NCBI RefSeq assembly: GCF_900187065.1 | Contig: NZ_LT906483.1 | Location: 4,278,001 to 4,342,000, forward strand | Source: Mycolicibacterium thermoresistibile | GTDB lineage: Bacteria > Actinomycetota > Actinomycetes > Mycobacteriales > Mycobacteriaceae | Direction of reading: 5' to 3' | DNA: 64,000 nt | Shown: in pieces, positions 1 to 7,894 of the stretch | Numbering within the stretch: the first letter of the stretch is position 1 | Layout of the letters: every line of letters begins with the position of its first letter | Program-made: the position numbers and the translations under genes | The notes under the pieces: model-generated | What the model saw: the letters and a program-made list of their open reading frames with translations, nothing else | Database searches by the model: none | What the model was told of the DNA's origin: nothing

Positions 1-1196
1 TTGAGCCAACCAGACTTCAACCGCTCCGGGGTGCCGATCGGGGTGAGATCGGGCATGTGGTCGGCGATCGCGTTGAACATCAGGTTGATCGTCAGCTTCG
101 CCAGGTTCGCCCCGATGCAGTAGTGCGCCCCGGTGCCACCGAAGCCGACGTGCGGATTCGGGTCGCGCAGGATGTTGAACGTGTGCGGGTCCTCGAAGAC
201 CTCTTCGTCGAAGTTGGCCGACCGGTAGGACATCACGACCCGCTCGCCCTTCTTGATCTTCACACCGCTGAGCTCGACGTCCTCGAGGGCGGTGCGCTGG
301 AAGGCCGACACCGGGGTGGCCCACCGCACGATCTCGTCGGCGGCGGTCTCCGGGCGCTCCCGCTTGTACAGCTCCCACTGATCGGGGTTCTGCGAGAACG
401 CGATCATGCCGTGGGTGATCGAGTTGCGGGTGGTCTCGTTGCCGGCCACCGCGAGCATCACCACGAAGAAGCCGAACTCGTCCTCGGAGAGCTTCTCCCC
501 GTCGATGTCGGCGTGGACGAGCTTGCTGACGATGTCGTCGGTCGGGTTCTTGATCCGCTCGTCGGCCATCGCCATCGCGTACTGGATCAGTTCGACCGAG
601 GACATCGCCGGGTCGATGTGGGCGTACTCGGGGTCCTCGCCGGCGGTCATCTCATTGGACCAGCGGAAGATCTTGTCCCGGTCGTCCTGCGGCACCCCGA
701 GCAGCTCGGCGATCGCCTGCAACGGCAGCTCGCACGCCACCTGCTCGACGAAGTCACCGCGCTCCTGGGAGCGGGCGACCTCGGCGATGTTCTGGGCGCG
801 GGCGCGCAGCTCGTCCTCCAGCCGGCCGATCGCCCGCGGGGTGAACCCGCGCGAGATGATCTTGCGCAGCCGGGTGTGCTGCGGTGCGTCCATGTTGAGC
901 AGCACGTTGCGCTGCACGTCGATGGCCTCGCGGGTCATGTCCTGCGGCCAGACCGGGATCGCGCCGTCCGGCGAGCTGCCGAAGACGTCGCTGCGCCGCG
1001 AGACCTCCTTGACGTCGCGGTGCTTGGTTACTATCCAGTAGCCTTTGTCGCCGAAACCGCCGGTGCCACCCGGCACGTCAACCCAGTGAATGGGCTCGGA
1101 CTTGCGCAGTTCAGCGAGTTCTGCGACCGGCAGACCCTTGAGGTTCAGTTCTGCATCGAGGGGATCGAAGCCCTTGGGCAGATTCGGGCAAGGCAT
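1..1196 (-). CDS. cyp125: Steroid C26 monooxygenase CYP125 (3' end cut by window edge)
   Basis: Cytochrome P450 that oxidises the terminal C26/C27 carbon of cholesterol and cholestenone, starting side-chain breakdown. The reverse strand reads MPCPNLPKGFDPLDAEL and stays open to base 1. It shows the I-helix AGNETTRN, the EIVRW part of the ExxR helix, and the heme-binding stretch GFGGTGAHYCIGANLA with its cysteine ligand. It ends at SGWLN; CYP125 proteins continue about 20 residues further, so only the C terminus is missing. The start is the ATG preceded by AAGGAG. The gene is divergent from fadA5 across a 118-bp gap holding two KstR operators, the same arrangement as Rv3545c/Rv3546. The family match is extensive by eye; substrate is inferred from it. 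Confidence 0.95.
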   Translation of the reverse strand, partial: MPCPNLPKGFDPLDAELNLKGLPVAELAELRKSEPIHWVDVPGGTGGFGDKGYWIVTKHRDVKEVSRRSDVFGSSPDGAIPVWPQDMTREAIDVQRNVLLNMDAPQHTRLRKIISRGFTPRAIGRLEDELRARAQNIAEVARSQERGDFVEQVACELPLQAIAELLGVPQDDRDKIFRWSNEMTAGEDPEYAHIDPAMSSVELIQYAMAMADERIKNPTDDIVSKLVHADIDGEKLSEDEFGFFVVMLAVAGNETTRNSITHGMIAFSQNPDQWELYKRERPETAADEIVRWATPVSAFQRTALEDVELSGVKIKKGERVVMSYRSANFDEEVFEDPHTFNILRDPNPHVGFGGTGAHYCIGANLAKLTINLMFNAIADHMPDLTPIGTPERLKSGWL

Positions 1197-1211
1197 GAGC
1201 GTGCTCCTTAC

Positions 1212-1225
1212 TGCAACGTGTTCTA
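1212..1225. promoter_or_regulatory. KstR operator (cyp125-proximal)
   Basis: TGCAACGTGTTCTA fits the KstR consensus TNNAACNNGTTNNA with no mismatch. It lies 16 bp upstream of the cyp125 start codon, where a bound TetR-type repressor would block that promoter. Confidence 0.85.
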
Positions 1226-1290
1226 GTGTCATTGAAACATGCCTTCGTCCCAGATCAAAGGCATGGTCACATCCCCGCTTGTCAGGCTAA

Positions 1291-1304
1291 TGAAACGTGT
1301 TCTA
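1291..1304. promoter_or_regulatory. KstR operator (fadA5-proximal)
   Basis: TGAAACGTGTTCTA is a second perfect match to TNNAACNNGTTNNA, 10 bp upstream of the fadA5 ATG. Each divergent gene therefore has its own site. Confidence 0.85.
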
Positions 1305-1314
1305 GCCTGGGGTA

Positions 1315-2490
1315 ATGGGTAACCCGGTCATTGTCGAAGCCACCCGCAGCCCCATCGGTAAGCGCAACGGGTGGTTGTCAGGTCTACACGCCACCGAGCT
1401 GCTGGGCGCGGTGCAGAAGTCGCTCGTCGACAGGGCGGCGAGCCAGGGCGAGCTGCAAGCCGCCGACGTCGAACAGGTGATCGGCGGCTGCGTCACGCAG
1501 TACGGCGAGCAGTCCAACAACATCACCCGGGTGGCATGGCTGACCGCCGGCCTGCCCGAGCACGTCGGCGCCACCACGGTGGACTGCCAGTGCGGCAGCG
1601 GTCAACAGGCCAACCACCTGATCGCCGGGCTGATCGCCGCCGGCGCCATCGACATCGGCATCGCCTGCGGCGTGGAGGCCATGAGCCGCGTCGGCCTCGG
1701 CGAGAACGCCGGGCCGGACCGCTCCAAGATCCGCGCCGCCTCCTGGGACATCGACATGCCCAACCAGTTCGAGGCCGCCGAGCGGATCGCCAAGCGGCGC
1801 GGCATCACCCGTGAGGACGTCGACCAGTTCGGTCTGCAGTCGCAGCTCAAGGCGCAGCAGGCGTGGGCGGAAGGCCGGTTCGACCGGGAGATCTCGCCGA
1901 TCGAGGCCCCGGTGCTCGACGAGCTGAAGCAGCCCACCTCCGAACGGCAGCAGGTCAGCCGTGACCAGGGCCTGCGGGAGACCACCCTGGAGGGGCTGGC
2001 CGGACTCAAGCCGGTCATCGAGGGCGGCATCCACACCGCGGGCACGTCGTCGCAGATCTCCGACGGCGCCGCGGCGGTGCTGCTGATGGACGAGGACGTC
2101 GCCAAGGCGCGCGGGCTGAAGCCGCGGGCCCGGATCGTCGCCCAGGCGCTGGTCGGCGCCGAACCGTACTACCACCTCGACGGCCCGGTTCAGGCCACCG
2201 CCAAGGTGTTGGAGAAGGCCGGCATGAAGATCGGCGACATCGACATCGTCGAGATCAACGAGGCGTTCGCGTCGGTGGTGCTGTCCTGGGCCCGGGTGCA
2301 CGAACCGGACATGGACCGGGTCAACGTCAACGGCGGCGCGATCGCGTTGGGTCACCCCGTCGGCAGCACCGGCAGCCGGTTGATCACCACCGCGCTGCAC
2401 GAGCTGGAACGCACCGACAAGAGCACCGCGCTGATCACCATGTGCGCCGGCGGCGCCTTGTCCACCGGCACCATCATCGAACGCATCTGA
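1315..2490 (+). CDS. fadA5: Steroid side-chain acetyl-CoA acetyltransferase FadA5
   Basis: Thiolase of 391 residues that cleaves acetyl-CoA from the beta-ketoacyl-CoA form of the sterol side chain. The nucleophilic cysteine is in DCQCGSGQQ (about residue 93), the catalytic histidine in GGAIALGHPVGSTG and the second cysteine in MCAGGALSTG, so the active site is complete. Length and sequence follow FadA5 (Rv3546). The ATG lies 10 bp after a KstR operator. It is transcribed divergently from cyp125, which supplies an earlier step of the same pathway. Confidence 0.95.
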   Translation: MGNPVIVEATRSPIGKRNGWLSGLHATELLGAVQKSLVDRAASQGELQAADVEQVIGGCVTQYGEQSNNITRVAWLTAGLPEHVGATTVDCQCGSGQQANHLIAGLIAAGAIDIGIACGVEAMSRVGLGENAGPDRSKIRAASWDIDMPNQFEAAERIAKRRGITREDVDQFGLQSQLKAQQAWAEGRFDREISPIEAPVLDELKQPTSERQQVSRDQGLRETTLEGLAGLKPVIEGGIHTAGTSSQISDGAAAVLLMDEDVAKARGLKPRARIVAQALVGAEPYYHLDGPVQATAKVLEKAGMKIGDIDIVEINEAFASVVLSWARVHEPDMDRVNVNGGAIALGHPVGSTGSRLITTALHELERTDKSTALITMCAGGALSTGTIIERI

Positions 2491-2493
2491 CGG

Positions 2494-2892
2494 CTAGACC
2501 CGCTGGATGCCGGGACGGATCCGGGCCCGGATGTGGTGGATTGTGCCGTCGGGGATCAGGAATGTCTCCTCGACGTGCGCGACCACCCGCCGGCCGGCCA
2601 CCCGTGGCCTGGTGACGATGGTGAACCGGGCGTGCACCTCGTCACCCGCCACGGTGAACTCCCGATCCGTCGCGGCCGCGATGACCCGGAACTGCGGACC
2701 GCGATTGAGGCTGCGGCGCAGGTGATTCCCGGAGAACCCGGTCTTGAGGCCGTTCTCCACCCGGGTGCAGTCCGGCGCGAACGGCACCTCGTCGGCGCGG
2801 TGGCTGACCAGCGCGTCGATGTAGGCCCCGGCCGCCGCGATGCGCACCTCGTCGGTGATGTCGGGATCGGAAGTTCCGCTGCCGCAATCCAT
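2494..2892 (-). CDS. Conserved hypothetical protein, SnoaL/NTF2-like appearance
   Basis: Protein of 132 residues, mostly short beta strands with a DEVHARFTIVTRP strand pair near the C terminus, as in NTF2-like folds. I do not recognise a specific function. An in-frame ATG 42 bp upstream would overlap the start of the divergent nitroreductase gene, so the inner ATG (MDCGSGTSDPDI) is preferred. It faces fadA5 tail to tail with a 3-bp gap. Being sandwiched between sterol genes suggests, but does not show, a link to steroid breakdown. Confidence 0.6.
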   Translation of the reverse strand: MDCGSGTSDPDITDEVRIAAAGAYIDALVSHRADEVPFAPDCTRVENGLKTGFSGNHLRRSLNRGPQFRVIAAATDREFTVAGDEVHARFTIVTRPRVAGRRVVAHVEETFLIPDGTIHHIRARIRPGIQRV

Positions 2893-2912
2893 GTCCACCG
2901 CCCGAGCATAGG

Positions 2913-3398
2913 ATGACCGCCATGGCAAAGTCACCGCCGCCGAACCTGAATTCGCCGTGGGCCGATGTGTTCATCAAATGGATGGCCCGGCTCAACACCT
3001 GGGCCTACCGGGCCAGCGGCGGCCGGCTCGGCGGCACCATGTTCAGGGCGCCGGTGGCTCTGCTGACCACGACCGGCCGCAAGACCGGACAGCCCCGGGT
3101 CAGCCCGCTGCTGTACCTGCGCGACGGCGAGCGGATCATCGTGGCGGCGTCGCGGGGCGGCAGCGACAAGAACCCGATGTGGTACCTCAACCTGAAGGCG
3201 AACCCGGAGGTGTCGGTGCAGATCCGCCGCGAGGTGCTGGAACTGACCGCGCGCGACGCCACCGAAGCCGAACGGGCGCGCTACTGGCCGCAACTGGTCG
3301 CGATGTATCCGACCTTCGAGGACTACCAGCGCTGGACCGACCGGGTGATCCCGCTGGTGGTTTGCGAGCCCCGCTCGGCGGCTAATCAGGAGCCGTGA
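2913..3398 (+). CDS. ddn: Deazaflavin (F420)-dependent nitroreductase, Ddn-like
   Basis: Protein of 161 residues of the Ddn/Rv3547 split-barrel family, which uses reduced coenzyme F420 to reduce quinones and nitro compounds. Family landmarks are LTTTGRKTGQPRVSPLLYL (phosphate-contacting GRKTG), the PMWYLNLKANPEV segment and the C-terminal YQRWTDRVIPLVVCEP. The position after fadA5 matches Rv3547. A start 9 bp downstream (MAKSPPP) is equally possible. The stop overlaps the start of a second family member by 4 bp (GTGA), so the two are probably translated together. Confidence 0.85.
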   Translation: MTAMAKSPPPNLNSPWADVFIKWMARLNTWAYRASGGRLGGTMFRAPVALLTTTGRKTGQPRVSPLLYLRDGERIIVAASRGGSDKNPMWYLNLKANPEVSVQIRREVLELTARDATEAERARYWPQLVAMYPTFEDYQRWTDRVIPLVVCEPRSAANQEP

Positions 3399-3841
3399 GC
3401 GCCCGCGGGATCCGCAATTCGCGCTGGCTGGCATCGGCGCTCAAGCACTTCGCGCGCGGCCACATCCGGGTGTACCGGCGCAGCAACGGTGTGCTGGGAT
3501 CGCGGCTGCTGTGGTTCCCGGCCGCCCTGCTGACCACCATCGGCCGCAGAACCGGTGAACCCCGCACCACACCGACGTTGTACCTGCGCGACGGCGACCG
3601 GGTGATCCTGCCGGCCTCCTTCGGCGGACGATCCGAACACCCGCAGTGGTACCGCAACCTCAGGGCGAACCCGCGTGTGCACGTCCAGATCGGTGCCCGG
3701 CATCTGGATCTGGTGGCCCGTGATGCCACCGCTGCCGAGCGGGACCGCTACTGGCCCGAGTTGACTCGCATCTACCCGCCGTACCGCGGCTACCGCGACG
3801 CCACCGACCGGGTGATCCCGCTGGTGGTCTGCGAGCCCTGA
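3395..3841 (+). CDS. Second Ddn-family F420-dependent nitroreductase
   Basis: Paralogue of the preceding gene, 148 residues, with the same landmarks: LLTTIGRRTGEPRTTPTLYL, PQWYRNLRANPRV and the C-terminal TDRVIPLVVCEP. The GTG start follows AGGAG and overlaps the upstream stop, indicating translational coupling. M. tuberculosis has one ddn at this locus, so this is a tandem copy with diverged N-terminal third. The substrate is unknown; F420 binding is inferred from the family. Confidence 0.8.
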   Translation: MSARGIRNSRWLASALKHFARGHIRVYRRSNGVLGSRLLWFPAALLTTIGRRTGEPRTTPTLYLRDGDRVILPASFGGRSEHPQWYRNLRANPRVHVQIGARHLDLVARDATAAERDRYWPELTRIYPPYRGYRDATDRVIPLVVCEP

Positions 3842-3925
3842 CCGCCGGGCTTTACAGATTCGCGCCCTTTTGACACGTCGGCGGGTTAAGGTCTGAGCCG
3901 CACAGGCCGGACAAGGAGCAGCCCG

Positions 3926-5311
3926 ATGCGGGACAGTCGAATCCTCCGTGTGGTGGTGGCCGCGATCTCAGCGGCGCTGTTGTTCATCGTCTCCGCGATT
4001 CCGGCATGGTCGATGACCGTGACGTTCGTACGGCACGGGGAATCGCAGGCGAACGCCGCGCACATCATCGAGACCGACATCCCGGGCCGGGGCCTGACCG
4101 AACGGGGGCACGCCGAGGCGGCGGCCGTCGCGGAGATCCTGGCACGAAACGGGCACGACAAGGCCTACTCGTCGCCGCTGTTGCGCACCCTGGAGACCGC
4201 CCGCCACTTCGCCGACGACGACTCCGAGATCACCCGGCTGGAGGGAATGCGGGAGATCCCGGGTGGATGGTTCGAGGGCGCGCGCGACGACTCCGGCCTC
4301 GAACGACTGCTCTACGGCCTGCCGGGCATCGCCTGGGCGTTGGGCTTGCGGTTCATCCCGGTGCTCGGCTCCGAGGACGGCAACGCCTTCGACGCCCGGG
4401 TGGACGCCGCGCTGCGTCAGATCCACGCCGACTACCTGGCGGGCGAAACGCAGAACCCGGTGGTGTTCGGGCACGGCGGCACGATCATGTTCTGGACGAT
4501 GATGAACGTCGACAACCCCGATCTGCTGCTGATGCTGACCCACACGCTCGGCAACACCGAGACGGTGGTGATCGAGGGCAGTCCGGACGAGGGCTGGACG
4601 CTGGTCTCCTGGGCAGGGGTGGAGGTCAGCCGGACTCCGTCACTGCCCACCACACTGTTCGTCCGCACCCGCGATCTGCTCGTCGCGCCGCAGACCGCGC
4701 TGTACAACCTCGGTCAGGCGTTGCGCACCGGCGACGTCGTCACGGTCGTCGAGGCATTGCGCGACGGCATCCTCGACGTCGTGACCACCGCCGTGCGGTA
4801 TGTGCCGAACGTGGTCCGCGACATCGTCGACTCGGTGTTGGAGCGCGAGGCTCAGCAGCCGCCGCAGACCTCGGCGGAGCGGCTCGAGACGGCCGGCGAC
4901 CGGTCCCGGTCCGACACCGGGCCGGGAGTGACGGCGCCGGCGAGCGGCGCGCCGGCCGCAACGCCGGAGGCACGACCGGCCCGCGCAGAAGTCACCACCG
5001 AACTCACCGCAGAGCTCACCACCGAACTCACCGCGGGGCCGCGTCCCGGGCCCGGGGCCGAACCGGAATCTGCGCCGGGGTCCGCGGAGGAGACCGACCT
5101 CGCCGCCGTGCCGGCCCTCAAGCCCCATGGCGCAACCGATCTCAGCACCGGCAACAAGGTGGAGCCCGAGCCGGTCAGGGGGGTGAGCCGGCCCCGCGCC
5201 ACGCTGCGCGACACCGCGGGTCAGCCCACCTCGGTACCGGCCGGAGCCGGGGCCGCCGCGGCGGGAACGTCAAAGGCGGGTGCTGTCACGCGGTGTCGCG
5301 CCTGTGCGTGA
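3926..5311 (+). CDS. Secreted histidine-phosphatase (phosphoglycerate mutase superfamily) with disordered tail
   Basis: Protein of 461 residues. An N-terminal hydrophobic stretch (residues 8-27) looks like a signal peptide. The phosphatase domain follows, with the RHGE motif at residues 36-39 (VTFVRHGESQAN) and the second catalytic histidine in VVFGHGGTIMF. From about residue 310 the protein is a Pro/Ala/Thr/Glu-rich low-complexity tail with an internal 24-bp tandem duplication. CAAGGAG precedes the ATG. Export plus the tail suggest a cell-wall or envelope phosphatase; the substrate cannot be read from sequence. It is convergent with the next gene. Confidence 0.8.
   Translation: MRDSRILRVVVAAISAALLFIVSAIPAWSMTVTFVRHGESQANAAHIIETDIPGRGLTERGHAEAAAVAEILARNGHDKAYSSPLLRTLETARHFADDDSEITRLEGMREIPGGWFEGARDDSGLERLLYGLPGIAWALGLRFIPVLGSEDGNAFDARVDAALRQIHADYLAGETQNPVVFGHGGTIMFWTMMNVDNPDLLLMLTHTLGNTETVVIEGSPDEGWTLVSWAGVEVSRTPSLPTTLFVRTRDLLVAPQTALYNLGQALRTGDVVTVVEALRDGILDVVTTAVRYVPNVVRDIVDSVLEREAQQPPQTSAERLETAGDRSRSDTGPGVTAPASGAPAATPEARPARAEVTTELTAELTTELTAGPRPGPGAEPESAPGSAEETDLAAVPALKPHGATDLSTGNKVEPEPVRGVSRPRATLRDTAGQPTSVPAGAGAAAAGTSKAGAVTRCRACA
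4992..5034 (+). repeat. 24-bp tandem duplication inside phosphatase tail
   Basis: The 19 bases TCACCACCGAACTCACCGC occur at 4992 and again at 5016, exactly 24 bp (8 codons) apart. They encode a repeated TTELTAEL-type unit in the disordered tail and keep the reading frame. Confidence 0.8.
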
Positions 5312-5365
5312 CCAGATCGCTCAGGCCCCCCAGAGCGCTCCGGCCCCCCAGATCACTCAGGCCCC
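5312..5365. repeat. Three tandem copies of an 18-bp unit
   Basis: CCAGATCGCTCAGGCCCC, CCAGAGCGCTCCGGCCCC and CCAGATCACTCAGGCCCC follow each other without gaps. The array fills the space between two convergent genes. The stop codon of the reverse-strand SDR lies in the third unit, so the array may have grown by duplication of the end of that gene. Confidence 0.85.
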
Positions 5366-6262
5366 GTAGACCGGCACCGGCTGGCGCGCCTTGGCGAGCA
5401 GATCACGCACCACCGGGCCGAGTTCGGCCGGATCCCACCGGGCGCCCTTGTCGGCCTCCGGGCCGTGGGCCCAGCCCTCGGCCACCCGCACCTTGCCGCC
5501 CTCGACCTCGAACACCCGGCCGGAGACGTCCTTGGACTCGGCGCTGCCCAGCCACACCACCAGCGGTGAGATGTTCTCCGGGGCCATGGAATCAAATTCC
5601 TGATCCTGCGTGGCCATCATCTCGGCGAACACCGTCTCGGTCATCCGGGTGCGCGCCGACGGCGCGATCGCGTTGACCGTCACGCCGTAGCGGCCCAGTT
5701 CGGCGGCGGCCACCAGGGTCAGCGCGGCGATGCCGGCCTTGGCGGCGCTGTAGTTGCCCTGTCCGACACTGCCCTGCAGGCCGGCCCCGGAACTGGTGTT
5801 GATGATGCGCGCGTCGACGGCCTTGCCCTCCTTGGCCAACCCGCGCCAGTACGCCGCGGCGTGCCGGGTGGTGGCGAAGTGGCCCTTGAGGTGGACCGCG
5901 ACGACGGCGTCGAACTCCTCCTCGCTGGTGTTGGCGATCATCCGGTCCCGCACGATGCCGGCGTTGTTCACCAGCACGTCCAGGCCGCCGTAGGTGTCGA
6001 TCGCGGTCTTGACGAGTTCCTCGGCCTGGGCCCAGTCCGCCACGTTCGATCCGTTGGCGACGGCCTCCCCGCCGGCCGCCTTGATCTCGTCGACGACCGC
6101 CTGCGCCGCGCTGCCGCCGCTCGCCGGCGAGCCGTCCAGGCCCACCCCGATGTCGTTCACCACGACCCGGGCGCCCTCGGCAGCGAAGGCCAGCGCGTGT
6201 GCCCGGCCGATGCCATTGCCCGCTCCGGTGACGATGACCACCCGGCCGTCAACGATTCCCAT
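5357..6262 (-). CDS. Short-chain dehydrogenase (Rv3548c type)
   Basis: SDR of 301 residues. It has the cofactor motif VTGAGNGIGRAHA (TGxxxGxG), NNAG, the catalytic serine in INTSSGAG and the YSAAK pair (Tyr-x-x-x-Lys), so it is a complete NAD(P)-dependent enzyme. The 50-residue C-terminal extension is typical of the Rv3548c family. It is followed on the same strand 33 bp upstream by a second SDR, as in Rv3548c-Rv3549c. The pair is divergent from echA20 across a KstR2 operator, which places it in the HIP (ring C/D) branch; its exact substrate is not established by sequence. Confidence 0.88.
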   Translation of the reverse strand: MGIVDGRVVIVTGAGNGIGRAHALAFAAEGARVVVNDIGVGLDGSPASGGSAAQAVVDEIKAAGGEAVANGSNVADWAQAEELVKTAIDTYGGLDVLVNNAGIVRDRMIANTSEEEFDAVVAVHLKGHFATTRHAAAYWRGLAKEGKAVDARIINTSSGAGLQGSVGQGNYSAAKAGIAALTLVAAAELGRYGVTVNAIAPSARTRMTETVFAEMMATQDQEFDSMAPENISPLVVWLGSAESKDVSGRVFEVEGGKVRVAEGWAHGPEADKGARWDPAELGPVVRDLLAKARQPVPVYGA

Positions 6263-6295
6263 CCATGCTCTCCTTAACTAGGCCTTGATTCGGGG

Positions 6296-7075
6296 CTACT
6301 TGATCGCGTCCGCGTTCGTCGCCGCCAGATAGTGCGGCGGCTCGCCACCGCCGTGCACCTCCAGCGACGCACCACTGATGTACGAGGCCACGTCGGACGC
6401 CAGAAACGCGGTCGCCCAACCCACGTCGGCCGGTGTGGCCAGCCGGCCGAGCGGCACGTTCTTCGAGATCGCCGCGATGGACTCGGCGTCGCCGTAGAAC
6501 AGATCGGCCTGTTCGGTCTCGACCATGCCCACCACCACCGAGTTCACCCGCACCTTGGGCGCCCATTCGACGGCCAGCGTGCTGGTCAGGCTCTCCACCC
6601 CGGCCTTGGCCGCACCGTAGGGCGCGGTGCCCGGGGTCGGCCGCCGGCCGCTGACGCTGGCGATGTTGATGATCGACCCGCCCCGCGGCTGCTTCTGCAT
6701 GTGGGCGTTGGCGTGCTGGGAAACCGACAGCGGGCCCAGCAGATTGAGTTCGATGATCTTGCGGTTGAACTTCGCCGACGATTCCGCGGTCAACACGTAC
6801 GGCGAACCGCCGGCGTTGTTCACCACCACGTCGAGGCGGCCGTGCCGGTCGACGATGGTGTCGATCATCGCCGCCACGGCGTCGTCGTCGCGCACATCGC
6901 AACTGTGGAACTCATAGGGCAACCCGTCGACCGGGCGGCGGGCACAGGTCACCACGGTCGCCCCCTGGTCGGCGAAAACCGCGCTGATCCCGGCGCCGAC
7001 GCCGCGGACACCGCCGGTCACCAACACCACCCGGCCGGTCAATCCGAGGTTCACGGGTTCTGGCTCGCTGGTCAC
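6296..7075 (-). CDS. Short-chain dehydrogenase (Rv3549c type)
   Basis: SDR of 259 residues with VTGGVRGVGAG, NNAGG, the serine in INIASVSG and the YGAAK catalytic pair. I chose the GTG at 7075 because it gives a normal SDR N terminus immediately downstream of the KstR2 operator; a much longer open frame continues upstream but only mirrors echA20. Order and strand equal Rv3549c. Probably the first gene of a two-gene KstR2-controlled operon with the neighbouring SDR. Confidence 0.88.
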   Translation of the reverse strand: MTSEPEPVNLGLTGRVVLVTGGVRGVGAGISAVFADQGATVVTCARRPVDGLPYEFHSCDVRDDDAVAAMIDTIVDRHGRLDVVVNNAGGSPYVLTAESSAKFNRKIIELNLLGPLSVSQHANAHMQKQPRGGSIINIASVSGRRPTPGTAPYGAAKAGVESLTSTLAVEWAPKVRVNSVVVGMVETEQADLFYGDAESIAAISKNVPLGRLATPADVGWATAFLASDVASYISGASLEVHGGGEPPHYLAATNADAIK

Positions 7076-7090
7076 TGTGCTAGCGTACCA

Positions 7091-7104
7091 AGCAAGTGCT
7101 TGCT
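7091..7104. promoter_or_regulatory. KstR2 operator between SDR pair and echA20
   Basis: AGCAAGTGCTTGCT is a perfect palindrome fitting the KstR2 consensus ANCAAGNNCTTGNT. It lies between divergent operons, 15 bp from the SDR start and 31 bp from the echA20 ATG, so one repressor dimer could control both. Confidence 0.88.
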
Positions 7105-7135
7105 TAGGTAGCGACCCCAGGAAGCGGAAGATCCG

Positions 7136-7894
7136 ATGCCGATAACCACCACCAGTCCCGAACCGGGCATCGTCTCGGTCACCGTCGACTATCCGCCGGT
7201 GAACGCCATCCCCTCGCGCGGATGGTTCGAACTCGCCGATGCGATCACGGCGGCCGGCCGTGACCAGCAGACCCACGTGGTGATCCTGCGGGCCGAGGGC
7301 CGCGGGTTCAACGCCGGCGTCGACATCAAGGAGATGCAGAACACCGAGGGCTTCACCGCCCTGATCGACGCCAACCGCGGCTGCTACGAGGCGTTCCGCG
7401 CGGTGTACGAGTGCGCGGTGCCGGTCGTCGCCGCCGTCAACGGATTCTGCGTCGGCGGCGGCATCGGGCTGGTCGGCAACTCCGATGTCATCGTCGCCTC
7501 CGACGACGCGAAATTCGGCCTGCCCGAGGTGGAACGCGGCGCCCTCGGGGCGGCCACCCACCTCTCCCGGCTGGTGCCGCAGCACATGATGCGGCGGCTG
7601 TTCTTCACCGCCGCCACCGTCGACGCGCACACGCTGCACCATTTCGGTTCGGTGCACGAGGTGGTGCCCCGCGCCGAACTCGACGAGGCGGCGCTGCGGG
7701 TCGCCCGGGACATCGCCGCCAAGGACACCCGGGTGATCCGGGCCGCCAAGGAGGCGCTGAACTTCATCGACGTGCAGCGGGTGAACTCCAGCTACCGCAT
7801 GGAGCAGGGCTTCACCTTCGAGCTGAACCTGGCCGGTGTGGCCGATGAGCACCGCGACGCGTTCGCGGGGACGAACAAGGGCAAGAAGCAATGA
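7136..7894 (+). CDS. echA20: EchA20, ring-D hydrolase of the HIP pathway
   Basis: Crotonase-fold protein of 252 residues matching Rv3550. Oxyanion-hole segments are GRGFNAGVDIKEM and VNGFCVGGGIGLVGNSD. In the known pathway EchA20 hydrolytically opens the last five-membered ring of the HIP-CoA derived enoyl-CoA. It opens the echA20-ipdA-ipdB-ipdC operon: its stop overlaps the ipdA start by 4 bp (ATGA). The KstR2 operator upstream explains its likely induction by HIP-CoA. Confidence 0.93.
   Translation: MPITTTSPEPGIVSVTVDYPPVNAIPSRGWFELADAITAAGRDQQTHVVILRAEGRGFNAGVDIKEMQNTEGFTALIDANRGCYEAFRAVYECAVPVVAAVNGFCVGGGIGLVGNSDVIVASDDAKFGLPEVERGALGAATHLSRLVPQHMMRRLFFTAATVDAHTLHHFGSVHEVVPRAELDEAALRVARDIAAKDTRVIRAAKEALNFIDVQRVNSSYRMEQGFTFELNLAGVADEHRDAFAGTNKGKKQ

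Noticed and set aside
57..1226. Long forward open frame at the left edge
   Set aside because: It is the antisense shadow of cyp125, whose reverse-strand translation shows full P450 motifs.
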